Source of the DNA: an uncultured Eubacteriales bacterium
GTDB lineage: Bacteria > Bacillota > Clostridia > Oscillospirales > UBA644
DNA length: 8,396 bases
Direction of reading: 5' to 3'
NCBI GenBank assembly: GCA_934481505.1
Contig: CAKSPP010000047.1
Coordinates: 1 to 8,396, forward strand
Position numbers and translations under genes: made by a program. Below, piece after piece: positions 1-5,636 of this stretch. The first letter of the stretch is position 1. Each line of letters starts with the position of its first letter. A model generated the notes under the pieces. It was not told the origin of the DNA and did no database searches. It worked only from the letters and a program-made list of their open reading frames with translations.

Positions 1-396
1 TCGGGATATTTAAGAGACTGCGAAATAACTTTCTGCGACCTCGGAGTTTATAATCTTCTGAATGTTTCGAAAGGCAAACACGCGAAAAGCGACACCGAAA
101 AAGACTACGTTTTCAAAGGCAGATTTTTCGATATAAAAACCGAGCTTGACGAGAAGACAGCAGCCGAGATTATAACAAAGGCGGAAAGATACGACCTTTG
201 CGGCGAGGGTACGGTAAGAGCGGAATATAAGCCCGGACACCTGTATATTCTCCACAATGTCGCCGCGGGAAACATTCGTTCAAAAGACTGGCTCACTTTC
301 CCGTTCGAAGACAAAAGCGCAACGGCGGAGGACGTTTCGGAAGCGGTTAAACAGGATATCGAACCGTATATGACAATGATTAAATATCTGTTTTGA
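1..396 (+). CDS. 3' end of an unrecognised protein gene (5' truncated by window edge)
   Basis: An open frame runs from the first base to a TGA at 394-396 and encodes the last 131 residues of a protein whose start lies outside the window. I do not recognise the family. The fragment is soluble-looking and mixed in charge, with no hydrophobic segment long enough to cross a membrane. It carries a strand-rich middle (around YDLCGEGTVRAEYKPGHLYI, residues 64-83 of the fragment), then HNVAAGNIRSKDWLTFPFED (residues 85-104), and a helical C-terminus ending in MIKYLF. Codon use resembles the neighbouring genes. The frame is the only one open across the whole stretch, and a strong terminator begins 2 bases after the stop. 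Both facts support a real gene that ends its transcription unit here. Function unknown; nothing in the neighbours assigns one. Confidence 0.75.
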   Translation, partial: SGYLRDCEITFCDLGVYNLLNVSKGKHAKSDTEKDYVFKGRFFDIKTELDEKTAAEIITKAERYDLCGEGTVRAEYKPGHLYILHNVAAGNIRSKDWLTFPFEDKSATAEDVSEAVKQDIEPYMTMIKYLF

Positions 397-397
397 C

Positions 398-425
398 AAA
401 AGCGGTCTTTTTGACCGCTTTTTTT
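398..425 (+). terminator. Rho-independent terminator after the first gene
   Basis: A perfect 10-bp stem (AAAAGCGGTC at 398-407, GACCGCTTTT at 413-422) closes a five-T loop and is followed by further Ts to 425. It starts 2 bases past the stop codon at 396. It should separate the upstream gene from the alarmone synthetase unit. Confidence 0.9.
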
Positions 426-449
426 CACCGAATTTCCCCAAAGAAAAGA

Positions 450-455
450 TATAAT
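450..455 (+). promoter_or_regulatory. Possible -10 element for the alarmone synthetase unit
   Basis: TATAAT matches the sigma-A -10 consensus and lies after the terminator at 398-425, where a promoter for the next gene is expected. No good -35 exists at 16-18 bp upstream (the sequence there is near ACCGAA), and the predicted start near 462 would leave a leader of only about 12 bases, beginning at the ribosome binding site. The call is therefore tentative. Confidence 0.35.
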
Positions 456-473
456 TATTGCGAGGTGACAAAA

Positions 474-1154
474 ATGCCTATAAGCAATTTAAGAAGCAAA
501 ATAATCGGAGAGCTGATGGCTACCGATATTGTTGATTTTATCAGACAAAACACCCTGCCTTACCAAAGGCTTATGACTTACTATAAATGTGCGATGATGG
601 AGATTGAAACGAAATTCAAAGTTCTTGACGAACAGTTTTCGCTCCAACACGACCGCAACCCTATCGAGGGAATAAAAACAAGACTGAAAAGCCCCGAAAG
701 CCTTGCGGGCAAATTAAAAAGAAAAGGGCTTCCGATGACGATTGCCTCAATAGAGGAAAATATCTATGACGTTGCGGGAATCAGAATAATCTGCTCGTTC
801 CCGGAAGATATTTACACGCTTGCCGACTGTCTTCTCAAACAGGACGATATCCGCCTTATCGAAAAAAAAGACTACATAAAAAATCCGAAAAAGAGCGGCT
901 ACCGCAGTCTTCATCTGATAGTCGAAGTTCCTATCTTTCTTGAAAACGAAAAGAGACTTGTCAAAACCGAGGTTCAGCTGCGAACCATAGCAATGGACTT
1001 CTGGGCAAGTCTTGACCACAAGCTCCAATATAAAAAAGATATCGCACCCGAAGAGGCTGCCGAAATATCGCGAAGCCTTGCGGAATGTGCGGAAACGATA
1101 GCCGAGCTCGACGAGAAAATGGAAAAAATCAAAAACCGCATAGTTACGGCGTAA
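474..1154 (+). CDS. ywaC: Small alarmone synthetase, YwaC/RelP-like GTP pyrophosphokinase
   Basis: Single-domain (p)ppGpp synthetase, 226 residues, which transfers pyrophosphate from ATP to GTP or GDP to make stringent-response alarmones in the cytoplasm. The RelA/SpoT synthetase domain spans about residues 60-190. Visible motifs are the basic substrate segment around LKSPESLAGKLKRKG (71-85), DVAGIRIICSF with D99 as the expected metal-binding aspartate, GYRSLH (142-147) and EVQLRTIAMDFWASL with catalytic E166. There is no HD hydrolase, TGS or ACT domain, so it is not a long Rel protein. A charged helix (192-222) ends the protein, as in small synthetases that form tetramers. Recalled B. subtilis YwaC matches better than YjbM (for example NPIE, RIICSF, RTIAMDFWASL), so YwaC/RelP-like is preferred; orthology is inferred. 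The start is the ATG preceded by GAGGTGA (462-468) at 5 bases; an in-frame TTG at 393 lies upstream of the terminator and is rejected. Confidence 0.93.
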   Translation: MPISNLRSKIIGELMATDIVDFIRQNTLPYQRLMTYYKCAMMEIETKFKVLDEQFSLQHDRNPIEGIKTRLKSPESLAGKLKRKGLPMTIASIEENIYDVAGIRIICSFPEDIYTLADCLLKQDDIRLIEKKDYIKNPKKSGYRSLHLIVEVPIFLENEKRLVKTEVQLRTIAMDFWASLDHKLQYKKDIAPEEAAEISRSLAECAETIAELDEKMEKIKNRIVTA

Positions 1155-1170
1155 AATCAAGGGGTATATC

Positions 1171-1896
1171 ATGAATATTTTTCTTACGGTGGCTTTCCTT
1201 TTTCTTTTGGGAAGCATGACAGGATGGGTAATTGAAGTTATTTTCAGAAGATTCTTTTCTTCGGCAAATCCCGAAAGAAAGTGGATAAACCCGGGCTTTC
1301 TTGAAGGTCCGTATCTGCCGCTCTACGGTTTTTCGACCGTAACTCTTTACCTTTCGGCAAGATTTCTTTCTCCGCTTTTCGGAAGTGACTGGTGGCAGGG
1401 AATTCTTCTTTTCGCGATAATGGCGGCGGTCATAACGTTTATTGAATATATCGCGGGAATAATTTTCATAAAAGGCATGAAAATAAAGCTGTGGGACTAT
1501 TCAAAGGAAAAGGGCAACATTCAGGGAATAATCTGTCCGAAATTTTCGTTTTTCTGGGCGGTGCTTTCGGCAATTTACTTTTTCCTTATCCACCCCGCAA
1601 TATCGAGCGGCGTCGAATGGCTCGCCTCTCACCTTTCCTTTTCGTTTGTCATCGGATTTGTCTACGGAATAATGCTTATCGACTTTATTCATTCTATGAA
1701 TATCGTCGCGAAAATCCGCAAATTCGCAAAAGACAAGGATATCGTCGTAAAATACGAAGAATTGAAGAGCACGATAAGGAAAAAGAACGAAGAACTCGCC
1801 GAAAAAACACACTTTATGCTCTTCCTTAAAAGCACAAGAGCAATCTCCGACGACTTAAAGGCTTATTTTGAAAAAATAAAGAAAAAACAAATTTGA
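1171..1896 (+). CDS. CmpB-family multi-pass membrane protein (putative ABC-transporter type IV)
   Basis: A 241-residue integral membrane protein that I assign to the CmpB family (Pfam ABC_trans_CmpB), which is widespread in Clostridia and has no firmly established function. The family signature is visible: GWVIEVIFRR (18-27), NPGFLEGPYLPLYGF (40-54), and KLWDYSKEKGNIQGIICPKF (106-125). About five hydrophobic segments lie near residues 2-25, 48-70, 76-100, 124-144 and 155-175. They are followed by a charged, probably cytoplasmic helix (180-241) rich in lysine and glutamate that may form a coiled coil. The ATG has AAGGGG (1159-1164) 6 bases upstream, and the gene begins 16 bases after the alarmone synthetase stop without a terminator between them, so the two are probably co-transcribed. 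Despite the family name, no ABC ATPase is adjacent. No clear terminator follows; the next element is the fba promoter. Confidence 0.85.
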   Translation: MNIFLTVAFLFLLGSMTGWVIEVIFRRFFSSANPERKWINPGFLEGPYLPLYGFSTVTLYLSARFLSPLFGSDWWQGILLFAIMAAVITFIEYIAGIIFIKGMKIKLWDYSKEKGNIQGIICPKFSFFWAVLSAIYFFLIHPAISSGVEWLASHLSFSFVIGFVYGIMLIDFIHSMNIVAKIRKFAKDKDIVVKYEELKSTIRKKNEELAEKTHFMLFLKSTRAISDDLKAYFEKIKKKQI

Positions 1897-1923
1897 CAAA
1901 AGGATAACAAAGCGTGCGGACGA

Positions 1924-1952
1924 TTGACATTCCGCCGTTATTATGCTAAAAT
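1924..1952 (+). promoter_or_regulatory. Sigma-A promoter of fba
   Basis: TTGACA (1924-1929) and TAAAAT (1947-1952) are separated by exactly 17 bp, with a TGC extension before the -10. The predicted start is near 1959, giving a leader of about 43 bases that contains a small GGGC-GAAA-GCCC hairpin (1971-1982) and the ribosome binding site AAAGAGGT (1986-1993). A short inverted repeat, GCGGA (1916-1920) and TCCGC (1931-1935), brackets the -35. Confidence 0.88.
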
Positions 1953-2001
1953 AAAACCGAAAGAAATATCGGGCGAAAGCCCTTGAAAGAGGTAGTGTAA
2001 A

Positions 2002-2868
2002 ATGTTAGTATCAGCAAAAGAAATGCTCGACAAGGCCAAAGCAGGCAAATATGCCGTAGGTCATTTCAACATCAACAACCTTGAATGGACGAAAGCCGTT
2101 CTTCTCACCGCAGAAGAACTTCGTTCCCCCGTCATTCTCGGCGTTTCCGAGGGTGCAGGTAAATATATGTGCGGTTTCAAGACCGTTGCGGACATGGTAA
2201 AAGCCATGGTTGATTCTCTCGGAATCACCGTTCCCGTCGCTCTCCACCTCGACCACGGAAGCTACGAAGGTGCAAAGAAATGTATCGAAGCAGGTTTCTC
2301 TTCGGTAATGTTCGACGGATCTCATTATCCCATCGAAGAAAACATCGAAAAGACCAAAGAACTCGTTGCAATCTGCAAAGAAAAAGGTCTTTCTCTCGAA
2401 GCTGAAGTCGGTGCTATCGGCGGCGAAGAAGACGGTGTTATCGGCGGCGGCGAAGTTGCTGACCCCAACGAATGCAAAATGATCGCAGACCTCGGAGTTT
2501 CGATGCTCGCAGCAGGTATCGGCAACATTCACGGTAAGTATCCCGCAAACTGGGCAGGACTCAATTTCGACGTTCTCGCTAAAATCAGCGAAATCACTTC
2601 CCCGATGCCCCTTGTTCTCCACGGCGGCACGGGTATCCCCGCTGACATGATTAAGAAAGCTATTTCTCTCGGCGTTTCGAAAATCAACGTCAACACCGAA
2701 TGTCAGCTCGCTTTTGCGGACGCTACAAGAAAATATATCGAAGCAGGCAAAGACCTTGAAGGAAAAGGCTTTGACCCGAGAAAACTTCTCGCTCCCGGCT
2801 TCGAAGCAATCAAAGCAACCGTTAAAGAAAAGATGGAACTCTTCGGTTCTGTCGGCAAAGCAGACTAA
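2002..2868 (+). CDS. fba: Class II fructose-1,6-bisphosphate aldolase
   Basis: Zinc-dependent aldolase, 288 residues, that reversibly splits fructose 1,6-bisphosphate into dihydroxyacetone phosphate and glyceraldehyde 3-phosphate in glycolysis and gluconeogenesis. Length is close to the roughly 285 residues of B. subtilis FbaA. The class II barrel motifs are present in order: HLDHG (82-86) with catalytic D84 and zinc ligand H85, LEAEVGAIGG (132-141), GNIHGKYP (174-181) with H177, LVLHGGTGIP (204-213) with H207, and KINVNTECQLA (227-237) for phosphate binding. AAAGAGGT lies 8 bases before the ATG. It is a single-gene unit with its own promoter and terminator. Heavy use of C-ending codons (CTC, TTC, GGC, AAC) fits a highly expressed gene. 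Relatives using tagatose bisphosphate (KbaY, GatY) share the fold, but the whole sequence resembles clostridial fructose-bisphosphate aldolases and no tagatose or galactitol genes are near. Confidence 0.95.
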   Translation: MLVSAKEMLDKAKAGKYAVGHFNINNLEWTKAVLLTAEELRSPVILGVSEGAGKYMCGFKTVADMVKAMVDSLGITVPVALHLDHGSYEGAKKCIEAGFSSVMFDGSHYPIEENIEKTKELVAICKEKGLSLEAEVGAIGGEEDGVIGGGEVADPNECKMIADLGVSMLAAGIGNIHGKYPANWAGLNFDVLAKISEITSPMPLVLHGGTGIPADMIKKAISLGVSKINVNTECQLAFADATRKYIEAGKDLEGKGFDPRKLLAPGFEAIKATVKEKMELFGSVGKAD

Positions 2869-2884
2869 TCAATACAATAAAAGC

Positions 2885-2914
2885 AAAAGAGGTACGCAAG
2901 TACCTCTTTTTTTT
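2885..2914 (+). terminator. Rho-independent terminator of fba
   Basis: An 11-bp perfect stem (AAAAGAGGTAC at 2885-2895, GTACCTCTTTT at 2900-2910) carries a GCAA tetraloop and runs into eight Ts (2907-2914). It begins 16 bases after the fba stop. The mntP -35 starts only 2 bases after the T-tract, so terminator and next promoter are packed back to back. Confidence 0.95.
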
Positions 2915-2915
2915 C

Positions 2916-2944
2916 TTGACAAACGGCGGGAATTGTGCTATAAT
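2916..2944 (+). promoter_or_regulatory. Perfect-consensus sigma-A promoter of mntP
   Basis: TTGACA (2916-2921), a 17-bp spacer and TATAAT (2939-2944), with a TGC extended -10 (2936-2938). The predicted start near 2951 leaves about 28 bases to the ATG, which is too short for a riboswitch. The gene's ribosome binding site AAAAAGGA is at 2961-2968. Confidence 0.93.
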
Positions 2945-2978
2945 ACCGTTCAATGACAGAAAAAAGGAATGAAACCGT

Positions 2979-3548
2979 ATGGGATTTTTGGAGTTGCTGC
3001 TCCTCGGCGTAGGCCTTTCTATGGACGCATTTGCTGTCGCAATATGCAAAGGGCTTAAAATGCCGAAGCTTAACTACAAGCAGACGGCACTCATCGCTCT
3101 GTTTTTCGGAGGATTTCAGGCTTTAATGCCGCTTATCGGCTGGCTTCTCGGAACCCGTTTCGAAAAGTACATAACCGACTTTGACCACTGGATAGCTTTC
3201 GGACTTCTCTTATTTATCGGCGGCAAAATGATTTGGGAAGCCGTAAAAGGCGGAGAAGAAGACGAAGACGACGGCAAATTCGACATCAAAGAGCTTTTCT
3301 TGATGGCGATTGCGACAAGTATCGACGCGTTGGCGGTCGGAATAACCTTTGCGTTTCTGAATACCGACATCTGGTCGTCGATAACGATTATAGGCTGCAC
3401 GACATTTGTCATTTCGGCTTTCGGCGTCTTTGTCGGACACAAATTCGGAGCGAAATACAAAACAAAAGCGGAGATTGCCGGAGGGATAATCCTTATTTTG
3501 ATAGGGGTAAAAATTCTTCTCGAACATCTCGGAATTATCGCATTCTGA
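2979..3548 (+). CDS. mntP: Manganese efflux pump MntP
   Basis: A 189-residue inner-membrane exporter that lowers cytoplasmic Mn2+. It has six hydrophobic segments (near 2-22, 36-58, 69-89, 104-124, 132-153 and 165-186) arranged as two homologous halves. The paired signatures GLSMDAFAVAICKGL (12-26) and ATSIDALAVGITFAF (112-126) carry the conserved intramembrane aspartates D16 and D116; D16-type residues are known to matter in E. coli MntP. Length matches the roughly 190 residues typical of the family. A very acidic loop, EEDEDD (93-98), sits between segments three and four and could contact metal or simply be a cytoplasmic linker. The ATG follows AAAAAGGA with 10 bases between. The gene is monocistronic: own promoter, and a shared convergent terminator downstream. 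No regulator gene (mntR) and no manganese riboswitch is visible here. Confidence 0.95.
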   Translation: MGFLELLLLGVGLSMDAFAVAICKGLKMPKLNYKQTALIALFFGGFQALMPLIGWLLGTRFEKYITDFDHWIAFGLLLFIGGKMIWEAVKGGEEDEDDGKFDIKELFLMAIATSIDALAVGITFAFLNTDIWSSITIIGCTTFVISAFGVFVGHKFGAKYKTKAEIAGGIILILIGVKILLEHLGIIAF

Positions 3549-3549
3549 A

Positions 3550-3585
3550 AAACAGGCTGTAAAACAAATGTTTTACAGCCTGTTT
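3550..3585. terminator. Bidirectional terminator between convergent mntP and citrate synthase
   Basis: A perfect 16-bp stem (3550-3565 with 3570-3585) closes an AAAT loop and fills almost the whole 41-base gap between the two stop codons (mntP 3548, citrate synthase 3590). On the minus strand it runs into a five-T tract; on the plus strand it is followed by TTTCATTTTAT. It should therefore serve both genes. Its ACAGGCTGTAA arm recurs in the nrdDG terminator at 5092-5115. Confidence 0.9.
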
Positions 3586-3589
3586 CATT

Positions 3590-4957
3590 TTATCGCTGAT
3601 CCATGGAATTATATGTTCTGCGTTCGGCGACCGATTTATATGCCGGTCTGATTATCTTGTTTCCGTTTACAAGCTCTTCCATTCGGTGAGCCGACCAGCC
3701 CGCAATTCTCGAAATCGCGAAAAGCGGAGTATAAAGTTCGGCCGGAATTCCGAGCATATCGTAAACAAGTCCGCTGTAAAAGTCGACATTCGCGGAAACG
3801 CCCTTATAGATAGTTCTGACGGACGAAATGACCTGCGGAGCAAGACGCTCGACGGTGTTATAAAGTGCGAGTTCTTCTTCCCTGCCCTTTTCCTTTGCGA
3901 GAGCCGGAACAAACGCCTTTATAACCTCGGAACGGGGGTCGGAAACGGAATAGACCGCGTGACCCATACCGTAAATAAGTCCCGATTTATCAAACGCTTC
4001 TTTGTTGAGAATTTTCGCAAGGTAAGCCCTTATTTCGTCTTCGTCTTTCCAGTCTTTTACATTCTCTTCGATATTCTTGAACATCTGGCAGACCTTGATA
4101 TTCGCACCGCCGTGTTTCGGGCCTTTAAGGCTTCCGAGAGCCGCCGCGATTGCGGAATAGGTGTCTGTTCCCGACGAAGAAACAACGTGTGTTGTGAAGC
4201 TTGAGTTATTACCTCCGCCGTGTTCCGCATGGAGAATAAGAGCGATATCGAGGATTTTGGCTTCGTTTCTCGAATACGACTTATCGGGACGGAGCATCAT
4301 CAGAATATTTTCCGCGGTCGAAAGTTCGGGGTCGGGGTCGTGAATAAACAAACTTCCGTTCTTGTTTTTATAATAATCGAACGCGGTATAGGCGTAAATC
4401 GACAGCATCGGGAACATCGAAATAAGTTGGAGAGACTGTCTCATTACATTTTCGGGAGAAGTGTCGTCGGCGTTTGTGTCATAGGAATAGAGCGTCAAAA
4501 CGCTTCTTGCAAGGGAGTTCATCATATTCGAACTCGGTGCTTTCATTATGACATCACGCGTAAAGGAATTCGGAAGAGAACGATAGTCCCCCAAAACCTT
4601 ACAGAAATTTTTATATTCTTCTTCGGTCGGAAGTTCGCCCATTAAAAGAAGATAGATAACTTCTTCAAAGCCGAATCTGCCTTCCGAAACGATTCCGGCA
4701 ATAAGCTCTCTTACATTATAGCCGCGGTAGAAAAGTTCACCGTCGCAGGGAACGGCTCTGCCGTCGATTATTTCTTTTGAATTTATCTCGGAAATCTCGG
4801 TAAGCCCGGTAAGGACGCCGTTTCCGTTAAGATCTCTGAGGCCTCTGTTGACTTTATACTGAATGTAAAGTTCCGGAGGTATGGCGTTGTTTGTTTTGGA
4901 AATCGCGGTAAGCTCTTTTACTTCTTTCGTTATTTCCGAATAGTTTTTCTTGCTCAA
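3590..4957 (-). CDS. gltA: Citrate synthase (si-type, Firmicutes citrate/2-methylcitrate synthase family)
   Basis: A 455-residue enzyme condensing oxaloacetate and acetyl-CoA to citrate; in anaerobes this usually feeds 2-oxoglutarate and glutamate synthesis. The two-domain citrate synthase fold is recognised from LHAEHGGGNNSS (242-253) with H246, KGPKHGGAN (278-286), GMGHAVY (330-336) with H333, and VDFYSG (391-396) with D392; these align with the catalytic His, His, Asp triad. GMGHAVY carries alanine where the classical motif has arginine (GHRVY). A 2-methylcitrate role cannot be excluded, but no prp genes are near. The start is taken as TTG at 4955-4957 because AGGAGG (4965-4970) lies 7 bases upstream; the longer reading from a TTG at 4987 would translate the ribosome binding site. 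The gene stands alone with a consensus promoter (5002-5030), and no aconitase or isocitrate dehydrogenase gene is adjacent within the window. Confidence 0.93.
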   Translation of the reverse strand: MSKKNYSEITKEVKELTAISKTNNAIPPELYIQYKVNRGLRDLNGNGVLTGLTEISEINSKEIIDGRAVPCDGELFYRGYNVRELIAGIVSEGRFGFEEVIYLLLMGELPTEEEYKNFCKVLGDYRSLPNSFTRDVIMKAPSSNMMNSLARSVLTLYSYDTNADDTSPENVMRQSLQLISMFPMLSIYAYTAFDYYKNKNGSLFIHDPDPELSTAENILMMLRPDKSYSRNEAKILDIALILHAEHGGGNNSSFTTHVVSSSGTDTYSAIAAALGSLKGPKHGGANIKVCQMFKNIEENVKDWKDEDEIRAYLAKILNKEAFDKSGLIYGMGHAVYSVSDPRSEVIKAFVPALAKEKGREEELALYNTVERLAPQVISSVRTIYKGVSANVDFYSGLVYDMLGIPAELYTPLFAISRIAGWSAHRMEELVNGNKIIRPAYKSVAERRTYNSMDQR

Positions 4958-4964
4958 TTCAGTG

Positions 4965-4970
4965 CCTCCT
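4965..4970 (-). promoter_or_regulatory. Ribosome binding site that fixes the TTG start of citrate synthase
   Basis: AGGAGG on the minus strand, 7 bases upstream of TTG at 4957-4955. There is no in-frame ATG nearby, and a start at the more distant TTG (4987) would put this site inside the coding region, so the TTG at 4957 is the best start. Confidence 0.85.
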
Positions 4971-5001
4971 TCGCAAAAATATCGCAAATATATACATTAT
5001 A

Positions 5002-5030
5002 ATTATACCATTTTTCGAAAACCTTGTCAA
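5002..5030 (-). promoter_or_regulatory. Perfect-consensus sigma-A promoter of citrate synthase
   Basis: On the minus strand TTGACA (5030-5025), 17 bp, TATAAT (5007-5002), preceded by a TGG extension (5010-5008). The predicted start near 4995 gives a leader of about 38 bases. The rest of the 4958-5123 intergenic stretch holds this leader, about 50 bases with no recognised signal (5031-5083), and the nrdDG terminator. Confidence 0.93.
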
Positions 5031-5083
5031 CGCGAACTATAAGCAGAAATGTAAAAATCTGTCGCACGAAATTCGGTATTTAC

Positions 5084-5115
5084 AAAAAAACAGGCTGTAA
5101 GTAATCTTACAGCCT
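5084..5115 (-). terminator. Rho-independent terminator of the nrdD-nrdG operon
   Basis: Read on the minus strand, a 10-bp stem (5115-5106 with 5101-5092) and a four-base loop are followed by G and seven Ts (5090-5084). It begins 8 bases after the nrdG stop. Its stem shares ACAGGCTGTAA with the mntP/citrate synthase terminator. Confidence 0.93.
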
Positions 5116-5123
5116 TGAATTTT

Positions 5124-5636
5124 TTATTCCCACAAAAAAATTTTACCCGCCGCCAGAGTTTCGGGAAGTTTTATAATCCTCTGATTTTCCGAACCGCGAA
5201 ATCGAAGAGAAAGATTTTTCTTTTCCTCGACAAACCGCCCGTCGACGAGGATATCTATATTTTCAAGCATACGCCGTGTGTTTTCGTCGTCTTTTCCGAA
5301 AAGGAGTTCGGTTTCAAGGTCGTAGCCCGTATAGCACCAGATGTCTTTTTCGGGAAAAGTCTTTTTTATCTTTTCGAGAAGCCGGGCAAGCTCCGGTCTG
5401 TTTTTCGGATGGAAAGGCTCTCCGCCCAAAAGCGAAAAGCCTTTTATATACGGTCTTTCAAGAGCGTCTAAAAGCTCTTTTTCCGTTTTATCGTCGAAAA
5501 CGCTGCCGTAGGAAAAATCCCACGCTTCCGAATTGAAACAGCCCTTGCAGTAATGCTCGCACCCCGAAACAAAAAGAGAAACTCTCACTCCGGGGCCGTT
5601 CGCGACGTCATGCTTTTTTATTGCCGCCCAGTTCAT
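5124..5636 (-). CDS. nrdG: Anaerobic ribonucleoside-triphosphate reductase activating protein NrdG (radical SAM)
   Basis: A 170-residue radical-SAM activase that uses a 4Fe-4S cluster and S-adenosylmethionine to install the glycyl radical on NrdD under anaerobic conditions. The cluster motif C26-x3-C30-x2-C33 lies within SGCEHYCKGC (24-33). GGEPF (71-75) is the SAM-contacting segment. The C-terminal region with LVDGRF (130-135) and FRGSENQRII (146-155) is characteristic of NrdG rather than of pyruvate formate-lyase activase. Its length is normal for NrdG (about 150-175). The ATG at 5636-5634 overlaps the nrdD stop by one base (TAATG). I see no Shine-Dalgarno sequence in the preceding nrdD codons, so translation probably depends on coupling to nrdD. 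It is the last gene of the operon, with a terminator 8 bases downstream. Confidence 0.96.
   Translation of the reverse strand: MNWAAIKKHDVANGPGVRVSLFVSGCEHYCKGCFNSEAWDFSYGSVFDDKTEKELLDALERPYIKGFSLLGGEPFHPKNRPELARLLEKIKKTFPEKDIWCYTGYDLETELLFGKDDENTRRMLENIDILVDGRFVEEKKNLSLRFRGSENQRIIKLPETLAAGKIFLWE

Noticed and set aside
393..473. Upstream TTG start for the alarmone synthetase
   Set aside because: It would place the start inside the preceding gene's stop and translate through a terminator; the ATG at 474 has a good ribosome binding site.
747..1217. Minus-strand open frame (156 codons) opposite the alarmone synthetase
   Set aside because: Overlaps a conserved catalytic domain on the other strand and crosses into the next gene; no start signals.
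1957..1982. Structured leader or riboswitch in the fba 5' region
   Set aside because: Only a 4-bp GGGC/GCCC hairpin with a GAAA loop and an alternative 4-bp CCGA/TCGG pairing are present; too small and weak for a known regulator.
2011..2622. Minus-strand open frame (203 codons) opposite fba
   Set aside because: Antisense shadow of a highly codon-biased gene; the product is rich in F, C and D, with no domain and no translation signals.
2945..2978. yybP-ykoY manganese riboswitch before mntP
   Set aside because: Only about 28 bases of leader exist between the predicted start and the ATG, and the upstream space is filled by the fba terminator and the promoter.
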